Origin: Adineta ricciae
Taxonomy: Eukaryota; Rotifera; Eurotatoria; Adinetida; Adinetidae
Length of the DNA: 64,000 nucleotides
Direction: 5' to 3'
NCBI GenBank assembly: GCA_905250025.1
Contig: CAJNOJ010000061.1
Span: 392,385-456,384 of the forward strand
Numbering within the stretch: position 1 is the stretch's first letter; each line of letters opens with the position of its first letter. Shown here piece after piece: positions 1 through 13,487 of this stretch. A model generated the notes under the pieces. The model was not told where the DNA came from and made no database searches. It was given only the letters and a program-made list of their open reading frames with translations. The translations under genes were made by a program, and so were the position numbers.

Positions 1-860
1 GGATGCGGTCGATTTATTGCTATTTAAATTAATAGTGTCTGATGAAACAACGGATGCGTACGATTTTGGACCATTCGACGAAGGTGCTTGAGATGGACGC
101 GTTGATAACGAAAGATTACTACTATTAGATTGATAGTGTTGTTGCTGTTGATCTTTTGATGATAGGACATTTACATTTTGTGCATTATCGTTTGTTCCGT
201 TGTCGTAGCTATGTGTGTCATCGTTGTTATTGGTGCCGCCAAGATCAACCGAATTCATTTGTTGAGCGAGCATATCACCAGCGCCACCAGGCGGATATTC
301 ATCGTACACTGATGGTTTCTTGTTCGATGTTGGTCCGCCACCGATCGGTGTCATTTGTTGTTGAGCAATTTGCATCTGTTGCATCGGTAGGTTGTGCGGC
401 GTCCACGACATGTCGAATGCGGATGTAGCCGCTGCGGGTGGACCAGGAAACGTTGATGGTGTAAAGCCTGGATGATAATGTGGATAGGCATGTGGTGGAG
501 GTGGATAATCAAATGGACTGCGAGGTATATCAAGTGGCGAGGGTGTATACATTTGTGGATGATATTGCATGGGACCAGGAGGAGGCGGTGGTGGAACATT
601 GCCAGATGTATCCGTCGTTCCCCACTGACTATGTTCATCAAATGGAGCGAAAGGTTGATACAAACTTGGAGGATAATATGAATACATGTCATTGTGATTT
701 TGTATAGGCGGCATGTTCATGAGATCAAAATGGCCTTTAGAACGACAATAAAGAGCATTGAAGTATTGAGAAAGAAAAAGTTATTCTTACCAGGTGCATA
801 ACTGTACTGCATATTGGCTGACGTTGGAGTGTTCGCCTGCGCAGAACTGCGTTCGTTCAT
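1..860 (-). CDS. YTHDF: YTHDF-like m6A reader, N-terminal part (cut by left edge)
   Basis: The start codon is at 860-858. Exon 1 is 860-791, and exon 2 begins at 734 and stays open to the window edge; the 56-nt intron is GT-AG and keeps phase. The roughly 268 visible residues are low-complexity, rich in Pro, Gln, Tyr and Asn, with a PPPPPP run. A stretch with the pattern MYSYYPPSLY...W.TTDTSG resembles the YTHDF N-terminus, and PKSYASVVSSD near the edge resembles the PASWADIASKP segment of that family. YTHDF proteins bind m6A-marked mRNA through a C-terminal YTH domain, which would lie outside the window, so the decisive domain is not seen. It could instead be another disordered RNA-binding protein. 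Confidence 0.5.
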
Positions 861-1542
861 CGTTTCTATTTTTATTGATTATTTATTATAGAGAAAAAAT
901 CATGACTAAAACAAAAAATGTCGGATGAGTAATATTCTGTTGTCTCTTCATATTTACCGAGAGGGAAAACTATAGAAATAGAAAATCGAAACACGTGATA
1001 TGACAGCGAATCTCTGTTGAAATAATAATTTCTATTTTATGATGTAATTCAAAAGAAATATTCGAAGAAATATTTCTAGAACAATCCAAAACCTTCTTTC
1101 GTTAGTTACACGTCGAAGATTTTCTTTCTGTATGATATGACGATTCAAAAGAAGGAAATTATGTTCTGCTTGAAAAAGATTTAATAAGCGATTGAGTAAC
1201 TAAATGAGAAATTCTAGTAAACAAGCAAACAAACAACCAAACGACGACGCGAAGCAAGAATAAGCCAATGGAAAAGTGACCTCATTTTCTTATTAGCTGT
1301 AGAGATCTGAACTAGTTGAAAACGACGGCTAAACTTCACAGTTTTAACATCAACTTAGCAAGTCCATTTCGTTCTTGAAATTCATTTTTCCGATCAACGA
1401 AAAATCTAATTGATCATAGATGGCGCTTCGGCTGTACCAATCAGAGAAGTTCGCCTCGATTTATTATATTGTATGCATGCATTCTTGTCAGTGTCAGTTT
1501 GTGTTTTCAAACATTGTATCGAAACGATATCTGTGACTAATT
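861..1542. promoter_or_regulatory. Divergent promoter region between YTHDF-like gene and SCYL2
   Basis: This 682-nt AT-rich spacer separates two start codons pointing away from each other, so it must hold both promoters. It has no long open frame. An 11-mer TAGATGGCGCT lies at 1417-1427, 116 nt before the SCYL2 start; the same 11-mer occurs in the same relative orientation upstream of MRPS24 (28447-28457). It resembles the YY1-type ATGGC core. No TATA box is obvious. Confidence 0.4.
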
Positions 1543-4500
1543 ATGGAGTACTTGGAAAAACTAAAAACCTACGGTGATCAGGTGAAGAATGTCGTGGTTA
1601 AATCGATGGTCGATACGGCACATGGCGGACAGAAGATGTTCAAAGATGTCTTACCGGGAAACTTGGTTACACGAGAATTTGAAGTATAGAATCGTTGGGA
1701 ATAGAAAAAATAAAGCATCTCGATTTTTGTAGCTTGTTCGATCGCTTGGATCAGCGGGCCCTTGTCTTCTGTGGAGAATCTACGGTGCCATTAAACGTTC
1801 AACTAAACAAGTTTGGCTCTTCGATGAATAATTAATTTTATTTTGAAAAATATTTCATCATTTAGGAGGCTGCTGTCTTTGTGTTAGAGAAGCGTTTGTT
1901 AGATAAATATCCTAAAAAAGATCGAGATCTCATTTTGGAAGCGATGAAGAAAGGCGTGCAACAACTAGCAAAGATTAAACATCCCCGAATATTGAGTCTT
2001 CAACATCCATTAGAAGAATCTCGGTCAGTAAAGATTTCATACGTGTTTCGAACGATAAAGTCATTTTCTTTTACATCATAGAGACAGTTTAGCATTTGCT
2101 ACTGAATCGTGTTTTGCCAGTCTTGCAAACTGTCTTGGCTTCTATGATAATGTGGCTCAACCAATATCAAAAGAATTCGAAGATTATAAACTTCACGATG
2201 TTGAAATGCGTTATGGTATTGTTCAAGTATGATTGATCTTAAGCTTAAAATAGATTCTCCTCCTCTCATGATTCATCTGTTTTTTTTTCCTTCAGCTTTG
2301 CGAAGGACTTGCGTTTTTGCATAATGAAGTCAAATTACTCCATCGAAATATATCGCCTGAATCGATTATTATCAATTCCAATGGCGCATGGAAATTGATT
2401 GGATTCGAGTTGTCAATCTCCGGTTCAGCAGATGGAGTAAATTATGAAAATTTTTCAGAAAGATTTTTCTCATCAAAATGTGTGTCATGTCGTTAGGTAA
2501 CTTATCCTTTCCGCGATTACGATGGAAATATCCCACCGATACTCAATCCTCGACTCGACTATATGGCACCTGAATATGGTACAGTCAAAGCTTACGATAC
2601 TCAATCCGATATGTTTTCTCTTGGCATGCTTATCTATGCATTGTATAATCGTGGTAGAACATTATATGAATGTCATGATAGCTATTCTTCGTTTATGAAG
2701 ATGTCCGATGATCTCAAATCAGTTAATGCGACGAAATTATCTTCTTTACCAATGGAAGTTCGTGAACATGTCAAAATGTTACTTAGTACAAGGCCAGAAC
2801 TGAGGCCAGATGCCGGTCAATTTTCGAAAGTAAATTTTAAGCATGTCTCGATCAACGTGCATATACATGTGGTTTTGCTTAGATTCCGTTTTTCGAAGAT
2901 GTCGGTACGAAAACATTAGAATACCTTGATTCATTATTTCAAGTCGATGACATCCAACGATCGATGTTTTATAAAAGCCTTCCGCAAGTGATTGATAAAC
3001 TACCTATGGTAAATTTGCTTTTCGATTGATTTCTAGTCGTCATTCCATTCTTCGTTTTCATAGCGTGTTAACTTACAAAGAATAGCTTCAGCGATGGAAC
3101 TGGAATTCGTCAATCCTGAAATGGTTCCATTCGTCCTTCCAAATATGTTTCTCATTGCTGTAAGCTGTCTTTTTGTGGTTCGATAAGTAAGTTTTCGTAT
3201 TCTCATTTGTCTAGGAAAAAGCGAATAACGAAGAATATCAAAAATATATTTTTCCCAAATTGAAACAAGTATTTAAAATACAGAAACCGCCTCAGGTAAT
3301 ATCGAACAATCGAAGCAATAATAAGAAATGATTTTCAAAACTTTTCCAGGGAAGTGGTACATCAGGTGCTGTGATGCAGGTAGAAAATATTGATTTAGAA
3401 AGAAGTTTGACTTCTCTCTTCTTCTGTAGACTCTTTTAATTTTAATGCGTAATATGAAATTAATGTTAACTAAAACTCCACCTGAAGATATCAAACAATA
3501 TATTCTACCTGTGGTTTACAACGCACTGGATGCCGAATCATCACAAGTTCAAGTAGAGAAATGCGAAGTTAATATGAAGGAAAAGAAAAAGAGTTTTGTC
3601 TTTCATGATAGGAACTTTGTCTAGCGATTATTCCATCATTTGCACATTTAATCGATTTACAAGCAATGAAATACGCAATTCTACCACGAATCAAGAAGAT
3701 CTGTTTCGAAACTATAACATTAAGTGTAAGTAAGTAGTGAGATGAACTCCTTCTCATCTTATTTTTCGATGAATCCATTTTCAGGTTCGTGTCAACTGTT
3801 TAATATGTCTTGGCAAATTAGTTGAATCATTAGATAAATGGGTTATCATTGATGAAGTTTTACCACTACTTCAATCGATACCATCTCGCGAACCGGCCGT
3901 TCTTATGGCTATCTTAGGTATTATCAAAGTTGCCTTGTCATCAACAAAAGCTGGCGGTCTACCACGTGAAGTACTAGCGACAAAAATTATACCATTTCTA
4001 GTACCAATATCGATCGAAACTAGTCTAAATTTAAATCAGGTAAATTTCATTTCGCTTCATTTACTTAATTCAAACAAGTTCGTTTGTTTGCCATCGTTAG
4101 TAGAGTATTCATTTTTGCGGCGAAAGATAAAATGTTCCTTACGTATTTCTATAAGTGCAATTTGTCTATCACTATTCAATCGTGTGACACGAGCTTTTCT
4201 CCGTAGTTTTTTGTTCCACCCATACAATGTTTGACACACGAAAGTAATACGTGTTTTGTTTCGTCTCACTTCTCTAGTTTAATGCTTACATGTCGACGAT
4301 TAAAGATATGTTGCAAACAGTTGAAATTGAACAACGTAAGAAATTAGAACAACTTTCTCAGCAAGCAGCAAAGTACGCATTAACTAATATCTGTGTAAAT
4401 CCGATTTCGAACTGAATGTTTTCTAGTGCTCCGATCATTCCCATTGGACCAGTAACAACGGCTGTTAGTTCTGATCACAATGCATCATCATTGGTAAATC

Positions 4501-5408
4501 AGATCGGGTATCATTTGCGAATTATCAGTATAGTTTTCTGTATTAGATGGATCAATTTATGGTTGGTCATGGATTCAGTTCTGAAATCTCACAGAGTAAA
4601 AATCTATCAGCGAGTTTCGACCAAAATCTGTCGGGTGATAGTCCACAACTACAACGCTCACAACAAATGTCATCTTCATTGGCCAATCAATCTAATTCAA
4701 CCGACATTTCCATAGGCAAAAAAGTAAGGTTTCTCTTTTTTTTTTCATCCTTTTTCAAATATTAACTTCCGTGGCTAGCCATTAACACTCGAAGAGAAAG
4801 AACGAATGATGCGTGAAACTGAACAAACTCAACGTATGAAATCACAAGGTGATCTCATTCCTGATAAGAAAACACCACTAGCGTCTTTACCAACTACAAA
4901 ATCGAACATTCCACTTATGTCAATGACGCCTATGTCATCATTAGCAGCATCAAACTCTTCGTCAGCATTGTACAAAGACCTAACAAGTTCATTGTTTGAT
5001 CCAAACTCACCGCAACAAGCATCATCATCATTCCCATCGCAACCACTTTACGGCATGACCACTTCCCAAACAATGCCATCGTTAATACGACCAACCATCA
5101 CACCACAACAGCCCATTCGGCCAGCGATGAATTTTTCATCATCATCAACATCATCAAAAACAACTGATCTAACATCAAGTCTTTTGAATAATATCAATTC
5201 ATTGGCTTCTCGGCCACAAACCAGCCCATCAGCAACACCAATGAACGCAAATTCATCAATACCTACGCCATATTTTAACTCGAATCCAGGAACACTATTT
5301 CAACCACCACCTCCACCGGGTTCGACCGTCATCAGAGGTTCGATCACACCGTCAAACGCCGTACGACCAAAATCGGCAGCCTCTGAACTTGATGATCTTT
5401 TTAATTGA
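1543..5408 (+). CDS. SCYL2: SCY1-like pseudokinase 2 (SCYL2/CVAK104)
   Basis: Seventeen exons: 1543-1683, 1733-1810, 1866-2023, 2082-2226, 2296-2436, 2497-2829, 2883-3008, 3064-3159, 3215-3295, 3350-3379, 3430-3552, 3612-3725, 3785-4039, 4278-4372, 4427-4493, 4547-4723, 4779-5408. They join in frame to 929 residues, the length I recall for the human protein. The N-terminal pseudokinase retains the Lys of AVFVLEK, but the catalytic loop reads HRNISPESI and the DFG position reads GFE, so catalysis is unlikely. HEAT-like repeats follow (for example LLQSIPSREPAVLM). The Ser/Pro-rich tail ends in ELDDLFN, like the clathrin/AP2-binding DLF end of the family. SCYL2 acts in clathrin-coated vesicle traffic between the trans-Golgi network and endosomes. 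The 238-nt intron after exon 13 is the longest. Confidence 0.95.
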
Positions 5409-5961
5409 TTTGTTACTCACAGTGATAAATGTATATAAGGCAAAAAAATCAAAACAGAACACCAACAGTTTTCTTCTTCTGATTTTATAATTAATTTATA
5501 CCCTTAATTTTGCTCTTATTCACTTTACTTTGCGTTCGTCGTTGTTCTTTTTCTCTCCTTGTTATAAATCAAAGTACAAGATTCATTGCCATTTTTTGCA
5601 AATATTTATTGAAGTGGAACGAGTTTTGAAATAATCAATCATGTTATTATTAATCGCCTTCGTTCAACTCTAATAATTTCCTTAATCATACTTTTGAAAA
5701 GATGATCGCTGATTTGTTCGAACAGTCATTTGTGTTCTCTTGTTGTTATCAAGTTAGTCGATTAGAATAGATATGACACTCAGCTGTCTAACTCACTGAA
5801 CATTAACCTTGTACATATACAAAGGTGAGTCGCTTCTATGCGGCACAATTCACGGTTGAATTATAGTAGACGAAGAAGCAAGGTCTTCTAATATTTATGT
5901 ATTCATACGCGATCATTTGTTCGCATTTTCAGCAGATCATTGAAGGATAAATAGTATCGTT
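5409..5961 (+). promoter_or_regulatory. SCYL2 3' region, then 5' UTR intron of the next gene
   Basis: After the SCYL2 stop there is AT-rich 3' UTR-like sequence. A likely 5' UTR intron of the next gene runs from the donor AAAG|GTGAGT at 5824/5825 to the acceptor TTTTCAG ending at 5932 (108 nt), placing the coding start 29 nt downstream. No open frame of note was found. Confidence 0.4.
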
Positions 5962-7590
5962 ATGAACTATCCGACAGGATTCACAAGTAGTCCAGTCTAT
6001 GAATTCCCTTACTTGGGACCACAGGTACCAACGACTACGTACAATGATATTGATGCTATACTAGCGGTATGTGAGATTGCATTTCTTTGTTAGAAAGTTG
6101 TAAATAAGTTTATATACAATAGAGTGTTACATCTGGAGCTAATAACGTAGTTCCCTACCAACAACCAGCGTGTACTTTACAGTGTGTTCCACAGATAAAT
6201 CCGACGATAGGCAGTAATGCAACTGTTTATCATGTTTCAGGTTTATATTTGTTGTTCTTTCTTGTATTTGCATTAAGTAGAAAACTATTCATTCATCTGC
6301 AGATGATATTCCCATTGAAGCAATTTTAAAACAGTTTGGCATTAATGTCGGAGCATTGCAACAATCTAATACTTTGAATAATTACTATAGAAGTAAGCAC
6401 TAAATATTATTCAGATATGGACTGATCAGTGTATACTTGTTCATGATATTTTATAAGGTACAGCGCAACCAGTCGACCTTACAGTTCATTCTTCTCCATA
6501 TCGTCACCGTCGACGGCTTGTTTGCCAAGAAATATCTGATACAGAAGATGATAGTTTTCGCAGACGGCTGTCGCGGTCCCGAACACGGCATCTTTCCGGT
6601 CCCAATGATCTACAACTGCCATCTCCCGCTATGCATGATGTATTAGGTAGAGTATGGGATAAAGTACGAGCTGGATCAGAACATTTACCGACATCAATGT
6701 CTGCGCCCAATTTGAACTGGCAAGCTCAACAAAACAGACCTCCATCTCCCCTTCCTCCTCCTCCCCCTCCACCGGCTTCAGGAATCAATAATGTCTGGCA
6801 AGCAATGCGAAATGCACCATCGCCAACGCCTGATATGAATCAAAATGCTATAAAAAATGTTTGGAATCGAGCAAGTAACGCTGCCGAACAAAATGCCAGT
6901 CGTACGTGGAACGTGTTTAATAAAATGCGACAACCAACTGGTGGGATTGTTCACAGTCCACCACCAATGGCAAATCGAGAAGCTGTGCATGATTTTCTTG
7001 CTATGCGTAATCTGCCACCCGGTATAAATCAACCCTTACCGCCACCACAAAATCGTGAAGCTTTGAACAATTTTCTCGCTGCACGTCACATACCATACGG
7101 CGTCAATGAGCCACCACGAACTCGTGAGGCTGTAAACGATTTCTTAGCGGCGCGTAGTGTACCATCTGCATATGGTCAACCTCCACCATCGTGGGGACCA
7201 CCATCAAATCGAGAAGCTATAAATAATTTTCTTGCTGCGCGTAACGTACCATTCGGTATTAATCAGCCACAATCACCACCATTACACAATCAAGAAGCTA
7301 TTGGCAATTTTTTCGCAGCACGTAATTTTCCACCTCTTGCCAATCCATCCAATCCAGCTGTTGCAAACGTATGGAATAGAGTAGATTATGCAGCTCATCA
7401 TCCATCACCTATCAACAATGCATGGAATCGAATGTCACACGGCGCACCATTTCAATCGCAGTCTTCCTATCCACACCCACCATTCAGCAGCGCAATACCA
7501 CCTCCTCGGTATGTTCCTGCTCCATCGTCATTTGGTGCTTTGCTTTCTCAAGCACATAGGCAGCATTTACCATATGCAGGAGCTATATAA
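5962..7590 (+). CDS. Novel repeat protein with REA..FLAAR and W-N motifs
   Basis: Four exons, 5962-6066, 6123-6240, 6303-6392 and 6458-7590, join in frame to 481 residues. I do not recognise the family. Residues near 277-400 hold five imperfect units of 23-29 residues with the core [NT]REA-x-x-[ND]FLAAR-x-xP, starting at about 6973, 7051, 7120, 7207 and 7288. Around them a second short motif recurs (NNVWQAM, KNVWNRA, ANVWNRV, NNAWNRM). A PPPPPPPP run lies at about residues 203-210 and an Arg-rich patch at about 115-145. There is no signal peptide and no transmembrane segment. The protein is probably largely disordered with short helical repeats; a scaffold role would be a guess. Confidence 0.8.
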
Positions 7591-7750
7591 TCTACTCATC
7601 TTGTAGAACAGTGTTTGTCAAATATTTCTAGAAGAATAGTCAAGCTTTATCTTATATACTTCTATTATTTATTGAAATATTTTCGCCTTAGTCTCGTCTT
7701 TTGTCACATTTATCAAGCATACATATAGATTTTTAAGAAAATAAAGAATT

Positions 7751-8350
7751 TTATAGAAATTTATTGGCTTTAAACAATGTTAAATAGCCATTCACACAAC
7801 CCACGGGTGCTTTCGTTTTTGGTTCAAAAAATTTGATCTTGAATCGATACGTTCCAGTCGTCATCGGTTTCACAAGTTTCGCACTTTTCTTTCGCTTAAT
7901 TTTCATAGGCACGTGTTCAAACGTGTATATACCAGTATCAAGGTCACAAGAACATGGATTCGAGGCATTCTTCGCATTGGCTCGAATAAGACTTTTGCTC
8001 TGACAGGCCTGTTTGATGAGATCACAAAACGATAATTTGTCACATGCACCAATACCCGCCAAACATGGTAGATCGAGCCAAGCAGATCCGAATTTTCTTT
8101 CGACTTTAGTTGAAAATTGTATCTTATCACTGAGTTTCTTCGTAACATTGATTGTCATTGAAAGATCGAGTGCACCAGGAAGAGATAATTCGTTATTCCA
8201 TATGTTAAAAGCAATAATTTGAATTGGAAGCGACGATAATTTCTTTGACTCCTTAATGCAATTGACGTCAACTTCGTTCATTTTCACGGTATAGGATGAT
8301 CCATAGATTTGCTGAATTAGCAACAAGAAGAAGACAACGGCTAGCATCAT
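7751..8350 (-). CDS. Secreted ML-domain (GM2 activator/MD-2-like) lipid-binding protein
   Basis: A single exon of 199 residues. Residues 1-17 form a clear signal peptide (MLAVVFFLLLIQQIYG), so the product is secreted or lysosomal. The body has an ML-type arrangement: a Cys near the mature N-terminus, an LPC..GIGACDKLSFCD segment, CSCDLDTGIY, then GTYRFKIKF...CVNGYLTLF at the C-terminus. This resembles ganglioside GM2 activator proteins, which lift lipids from membranes for hydrolases. Identification is by pattern only and the sequence is divergent. The stop lies about 160 nt from the stop of the convergent upstream gene. Confidence 0.65.
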   Translation of the reverse strand: MMLAVVFFLLLIQQIYGSSYTVKMNEVDVNCIKESKKLSSLPIQIIAFNIWNNELSLPGALDLSMTINVTKKLSDKIQFSTKVERKFGSAWLDLPCLAGIGACDKLSFCDLIKQACQSKSLIRANAKNASNPCSCDLDTGIYTFEHVPMKIKRKKSAKLVKPMTTGTYRFKIKFFEPKTKAPVGCVNGYLTLFKANKFL

Positions 8351-9174
8351 GTGACAGCTAGATTAGCTTTCGTCTATATGGTACGATAAGATAAGTAAAC
8401 TGAAAACGTTCTATCTCCAGCTATATATTTCTACGAGGAAGCAGTATACAGATAATAAGATGTCAGAAGTGTTCGCAATTAATCAACTTATCAACAATGT
8501 CATCAACTATGGCAGAGATTCGCACATACAAACTGTATTATAAAATGTTGTAATCCTACAGTACTGTATTCAATAAATCTATATTTCGATGTAAATCGGT
8601 CCGTCCTTGATCTGTTTCTCATCATTCTATGCCCGATATCAATGAATAACTAAGATATTTTACATTGTTACTTCCAATTCTCAATTCGTCCAACAATATA
8701 ATGTCAAACCATTTCACTGTTGAGGATCACTACTACAGTTCTCATAATTTTCATCCTCTTGATCATTGAAATGGCAACACAAAATAACTCATTCTAGATT
8801 TTCCAGATCCGAAGCAGAATTAGTACATCAGAATATAGATTTATTGAGTAAAATATTGTAGGATCAAAATATTTTGTAGTAAAATTCAAAATACAGTTTG
8901 CATTTGTATTTACGCATCTCTACGAACAAATCGACTCGATTTATCTTCATGATATTGACTAAATAACAGCTAGCATATAAAGGTTGACGAGCATTGATGT
9001 AGAACAGAGACATCTATCGATTGAATAAACTACGGGACATATGAACGAATCAGAAAATGGGCAAGTAAATGTACATTCATACGATCCACACTCTAAAGAC
9101 TTGAATGAATGAGAAAAACGAGCGAGCAACCTCATCCTTATGATTCTTTCGTAATACTTTAGATCAGGAAAAAA
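8351..9174. promoter_or_regulatory. Promoter of the ML gene (GATA pair, TATA-like) and spacer to NOP16
   Basis: Directly upstream of the minus-strand start codon lie two overlapping GATAAG words (8385-8395), and further up a TATATA element at 8422-8427, about 75 nt from the ATG. The remaining spacer up to NOP16 is AT-rich with no convincing gene. A TTTAG/CAG run at 9158-9168 just before the NOP16 ATG could act as a splice acceptor. Confidence 0.35.
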
Positions 9175-9882
9175 ATGGTTCAAACCCGTCGTCGTAAACG
9201 TGGCAAAGTTTACTTACATGAAATCAACCGAAAAAGGTTATGGTCAAAAGAAAAACGTAAACGAGAAGTGCGTGTACGTCATTGTCCATTGATCCGTTCA
9301 AATTGGGAATCAAAATTATCAGTACCAACAAATTATCATGAATTTGCACTTGCTCATGATATTAAAGAAGCTTTCCCAATACCGAAAACAAAAGATCTAA
9401 TGAATCCAAAGATCATTGAGAAACACAACAAACGAAAACAAGAATATTCCGACAATGACGACGACGATAATGAACCGATATTACCTATGGTAGATTCAAC
9501 TAAGAAGAAGAAGAAACGTCGACCAACTAAAGTACATATTCGAGATGAACTCGAAAAAGATGCCAATGCAGAACGTGTGAAATCATTAAGAATATCCGAT
9601 CCAGATCGATTGTATGTTTGATTTCAGTTGAACAAAAATCATTGGAATATTTCTTTGATTTTTTTTAAAAACAAATATAGGTTTTGTATTTATATGATTG
9701 AAAAACATGGAACAAATTATGAAGCTATGGCTCGTGATCATCACAATGATTATCAGCTGACGGCACGACAATTGGAAAGGAAAATCGAGAAATTTCAAAA
9801 GATTCCTAAAGCTTACGAACGTTATCTAGCTGAAAAGGCTGCCGGAAGAGATTTTGTAGCTGATTTCCAGATGAACGATTAA
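9175..9882 (+). CDS. NOP16: Nucleolar protein 16 (ribosome biogenesis)
   Basis: Exons 9175-9611 and 9681-9882 join in frame to 212 residues (about 178 in human). The N-terminus is basic (TRRRKRGK..NRKRLW), followed by a W-containing segment (IRSNWESKLSV..N) and a C-terminal YMIEKHGTNYEAMARD block with the conserved spacing of human NOP16 (YMVENHGEDYKAMARD). An acidic DDDDNEP/KKKKKR linker sits in the middle. NOP16 works in 60S pre-ribosome assembly in the nucleolus. The stop codon TAA (9880-9882) overlaps an AATAAA poly(A) signal (9881-9886), and only 71 nt separate it from the TUBD1 start. Confidence 0.9.
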
Positions 9883-9950
9883 TAAAAGAGAAAAGAAATA
9901 AAATAAAATAAAATGAAAACAATGATTCACTTTCTTGTTATTGTTTGTTT

Positions 9951-9953
9951 CAG
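9951..9953 (+). promoter_or_regulatory. 3' splice-site-like CAG directly before the TUBD1 ATG
   Basis: A pyrimidine-rich run ending in TTTCAG abuts the TUBD1 start codon at 9954. No 5' donor-bearing exon fits into the 71 nt after the NOP16 stop. The arrangement looks like a trans-splice acceptor of a downstream operon gene. Spliced-leader trans-splicing is known in rotifers; its use here is inferred. Confidence 0.4.
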
Positions 9954-11507
9954 ATGTCATGTATCGTTCTTCAGCTAGGTCAATGTGGAAATCAAGTCGG
10001 TCAACATGTTTTTGATACGCTGGTCGAAGACAATCAAACGCACGTAAATGCAGCAAAATCAACAATTACGAATCGTTCTTCCGTCGATGAATATGTTCGT
10101 AACTCATTGGATCGATTTTTCATTCAATATGATAATAAACTTATTGCACGAGCACTTGCCATCGATACCGAACTTAAAGTCATTGAACAATTAACGAATG
10201 AAAAAGCACAGGCGAAACGACATTGGCATTACGAGAAGAAATGCGTGTTTGAAGGTAAAATTGGTTTCACAAAATAAATTCCAATTGTCATCATCGAGAA
10301 GAATAGTGCAAGGTCTTTTGTTTGTTGAGCAAAACTTTCTCTCCATAGTCACCACATCACTATTTTCGTGTTAATTTTCATGCTACTCTTATAGTTTATC
10401 GCTAATTTGAAAAAGGTCGTCTTGGTTCGGGGAACAACTGGGCATGTGGCTATCGCAATGGTTCATTGGCCGAAGAACATATCTTGGAGAAACTTCGATG
10501 GCAATTAGAACACGCCGATCGAGTCGATACTATCCTACCAATCCTATCGCTTGCTGGTGGAACAGGTAATACTTCGATATTCTGTACATTTGAATAGAGA
10601 AAAACAAACTTGTTCAGGTTCTGGTCTTGGCGCATATGCTGTCGAATGCGTCCGTGATGAACTACCACGGTCATTTCTTTTAACGACAATCGTAGTACCG
10701 TATACGAGTGGTGAAGTCGTTGTACAAAACTATAATTCATTGTTGACCCTATCCCATTTGTATCATTCAACTGATGCATTGTTAGTTTTTGAAAATGACA
10801 TTCTTCAACAATATGCCAAAAAACTTGTTTCATGCTCAGGTGTCGATCGTCCAACGAATATTCATGACATGAATAATATATTAACTCGACATCTATGTAG
10901 TTTTCTTCAGCCAATTGCCAAGAAAGATCATTCGTTTTGTGACCTGAATTATCTCTTAGAACAACTTCTACCACATACATTCTATAAACTATTGACACTT
11001 CGTTGCGTTCCACAATTGAGCGATCAAGCATTGGATTTTAGTACCTATAAATGGTCGTCATTAATCAAAACACTGTCTCAAATGTATATAAATAATTCCT
11101 ATTTAGACGAAGGATTAAATTGGTCATTGAAACCATTTCAAACTCGAACGAAATCCTTAGCCAATGTATTTTTATCTCGTTCCTATGATAAAGAAGATCT
11201 TGACAATGAATTGAAACAATATTTTAATCAATCAGATTTTTACTCGTCATTTCTCTCACCCTCGAATTATTACTCCGCATTCCAGTATCGTGATAAATCT
11301 TATTTAAATTACGAAAAATATTTGTCGTTTGTCAGTAATTGCCAAACACCTGTCGCATCACTTGACAGAATAGTGAACAAATCTTGGCAATTATTCGGTC
11401 AAAAAGCATATCTTCATCATTATATGAAATACGATATTGATGAGCAAGTATTTCTCAATGGTTTTGTGCAAATCGAACAAGTTATCAAGTCTTACAATCA
11501 ATTATGA
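9954..11507 (+). CDS. TUBD1: Delta-tubulin
   Basis: Exons 9954-10254, 10416-10565 and 10618-11507 join in frame to 446 residues (453 in human). The N-terminal nucleotide-binding QLGQCGNQVG, the SGNNWACGY segment and the tubulin signature GGTGSGLG (split between exons 2 and 3) are present, as is YTSGEVVVQNYNSLLTLSHLY, close to human TUBD1. Delta-tubulin is needed for centriole triplet microtubules and basal bodies, which fits a ciliated animal. An in-frame TTG lies upstream, but the ATG at 9954 matches the family start. The gene is probably co-transcribed with NOP16. Confidence 0.93.
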
Positions 11508-11794
11508 AAACACACATGAATGAAATAGTTTTTTTTTTCTTATTCATAATAAAGAGAATTCGATATTTGTTTCTACTTATTGCCTTCGCTCAAACAACGA
11601 AATTTATTTGAAATGGATTACGCTAATTAATCGATATCGATATGATCTATAATATCGGTTAGAAGAATGCAAAAATATTTTCTACAAAAAGTTTATGCAT
11701 AAAAAAACGGAGTTCCAATAAAAGTAAAGGATTAATTAGTCTCGATCTATGGTTGACGTAACACAAATAAACAAATGCAAAGCTTTGTCTATGT

Positions 11795-13190
<1,396 letters not shown>

Positions 13191-13487
13191 AATTGGAAGT
13201 TTTTTGTGAAAAGATTTCTAAAAGAATCCTCTAGTAAATATAGATATGTATTCATGCTAATGAAATGTAAACGTGTATATGTTTTGCATTGTTTATTTTG
13301 ACGATTTCAAATGCTTATTTGACAAAAAATCAGCTTGAATAAATGAAAGAAGCAAATACAAACAGTGTAAACCGATCGAGTGTTATATTGACAATATAAA
13401 TAAAAGCTAGAATATTCCGTTGTAGGAGTACACGCGCACGCAGAGTGAAAGGAGAGAAAAAAATTGTTCATGTGTATATATACGATC

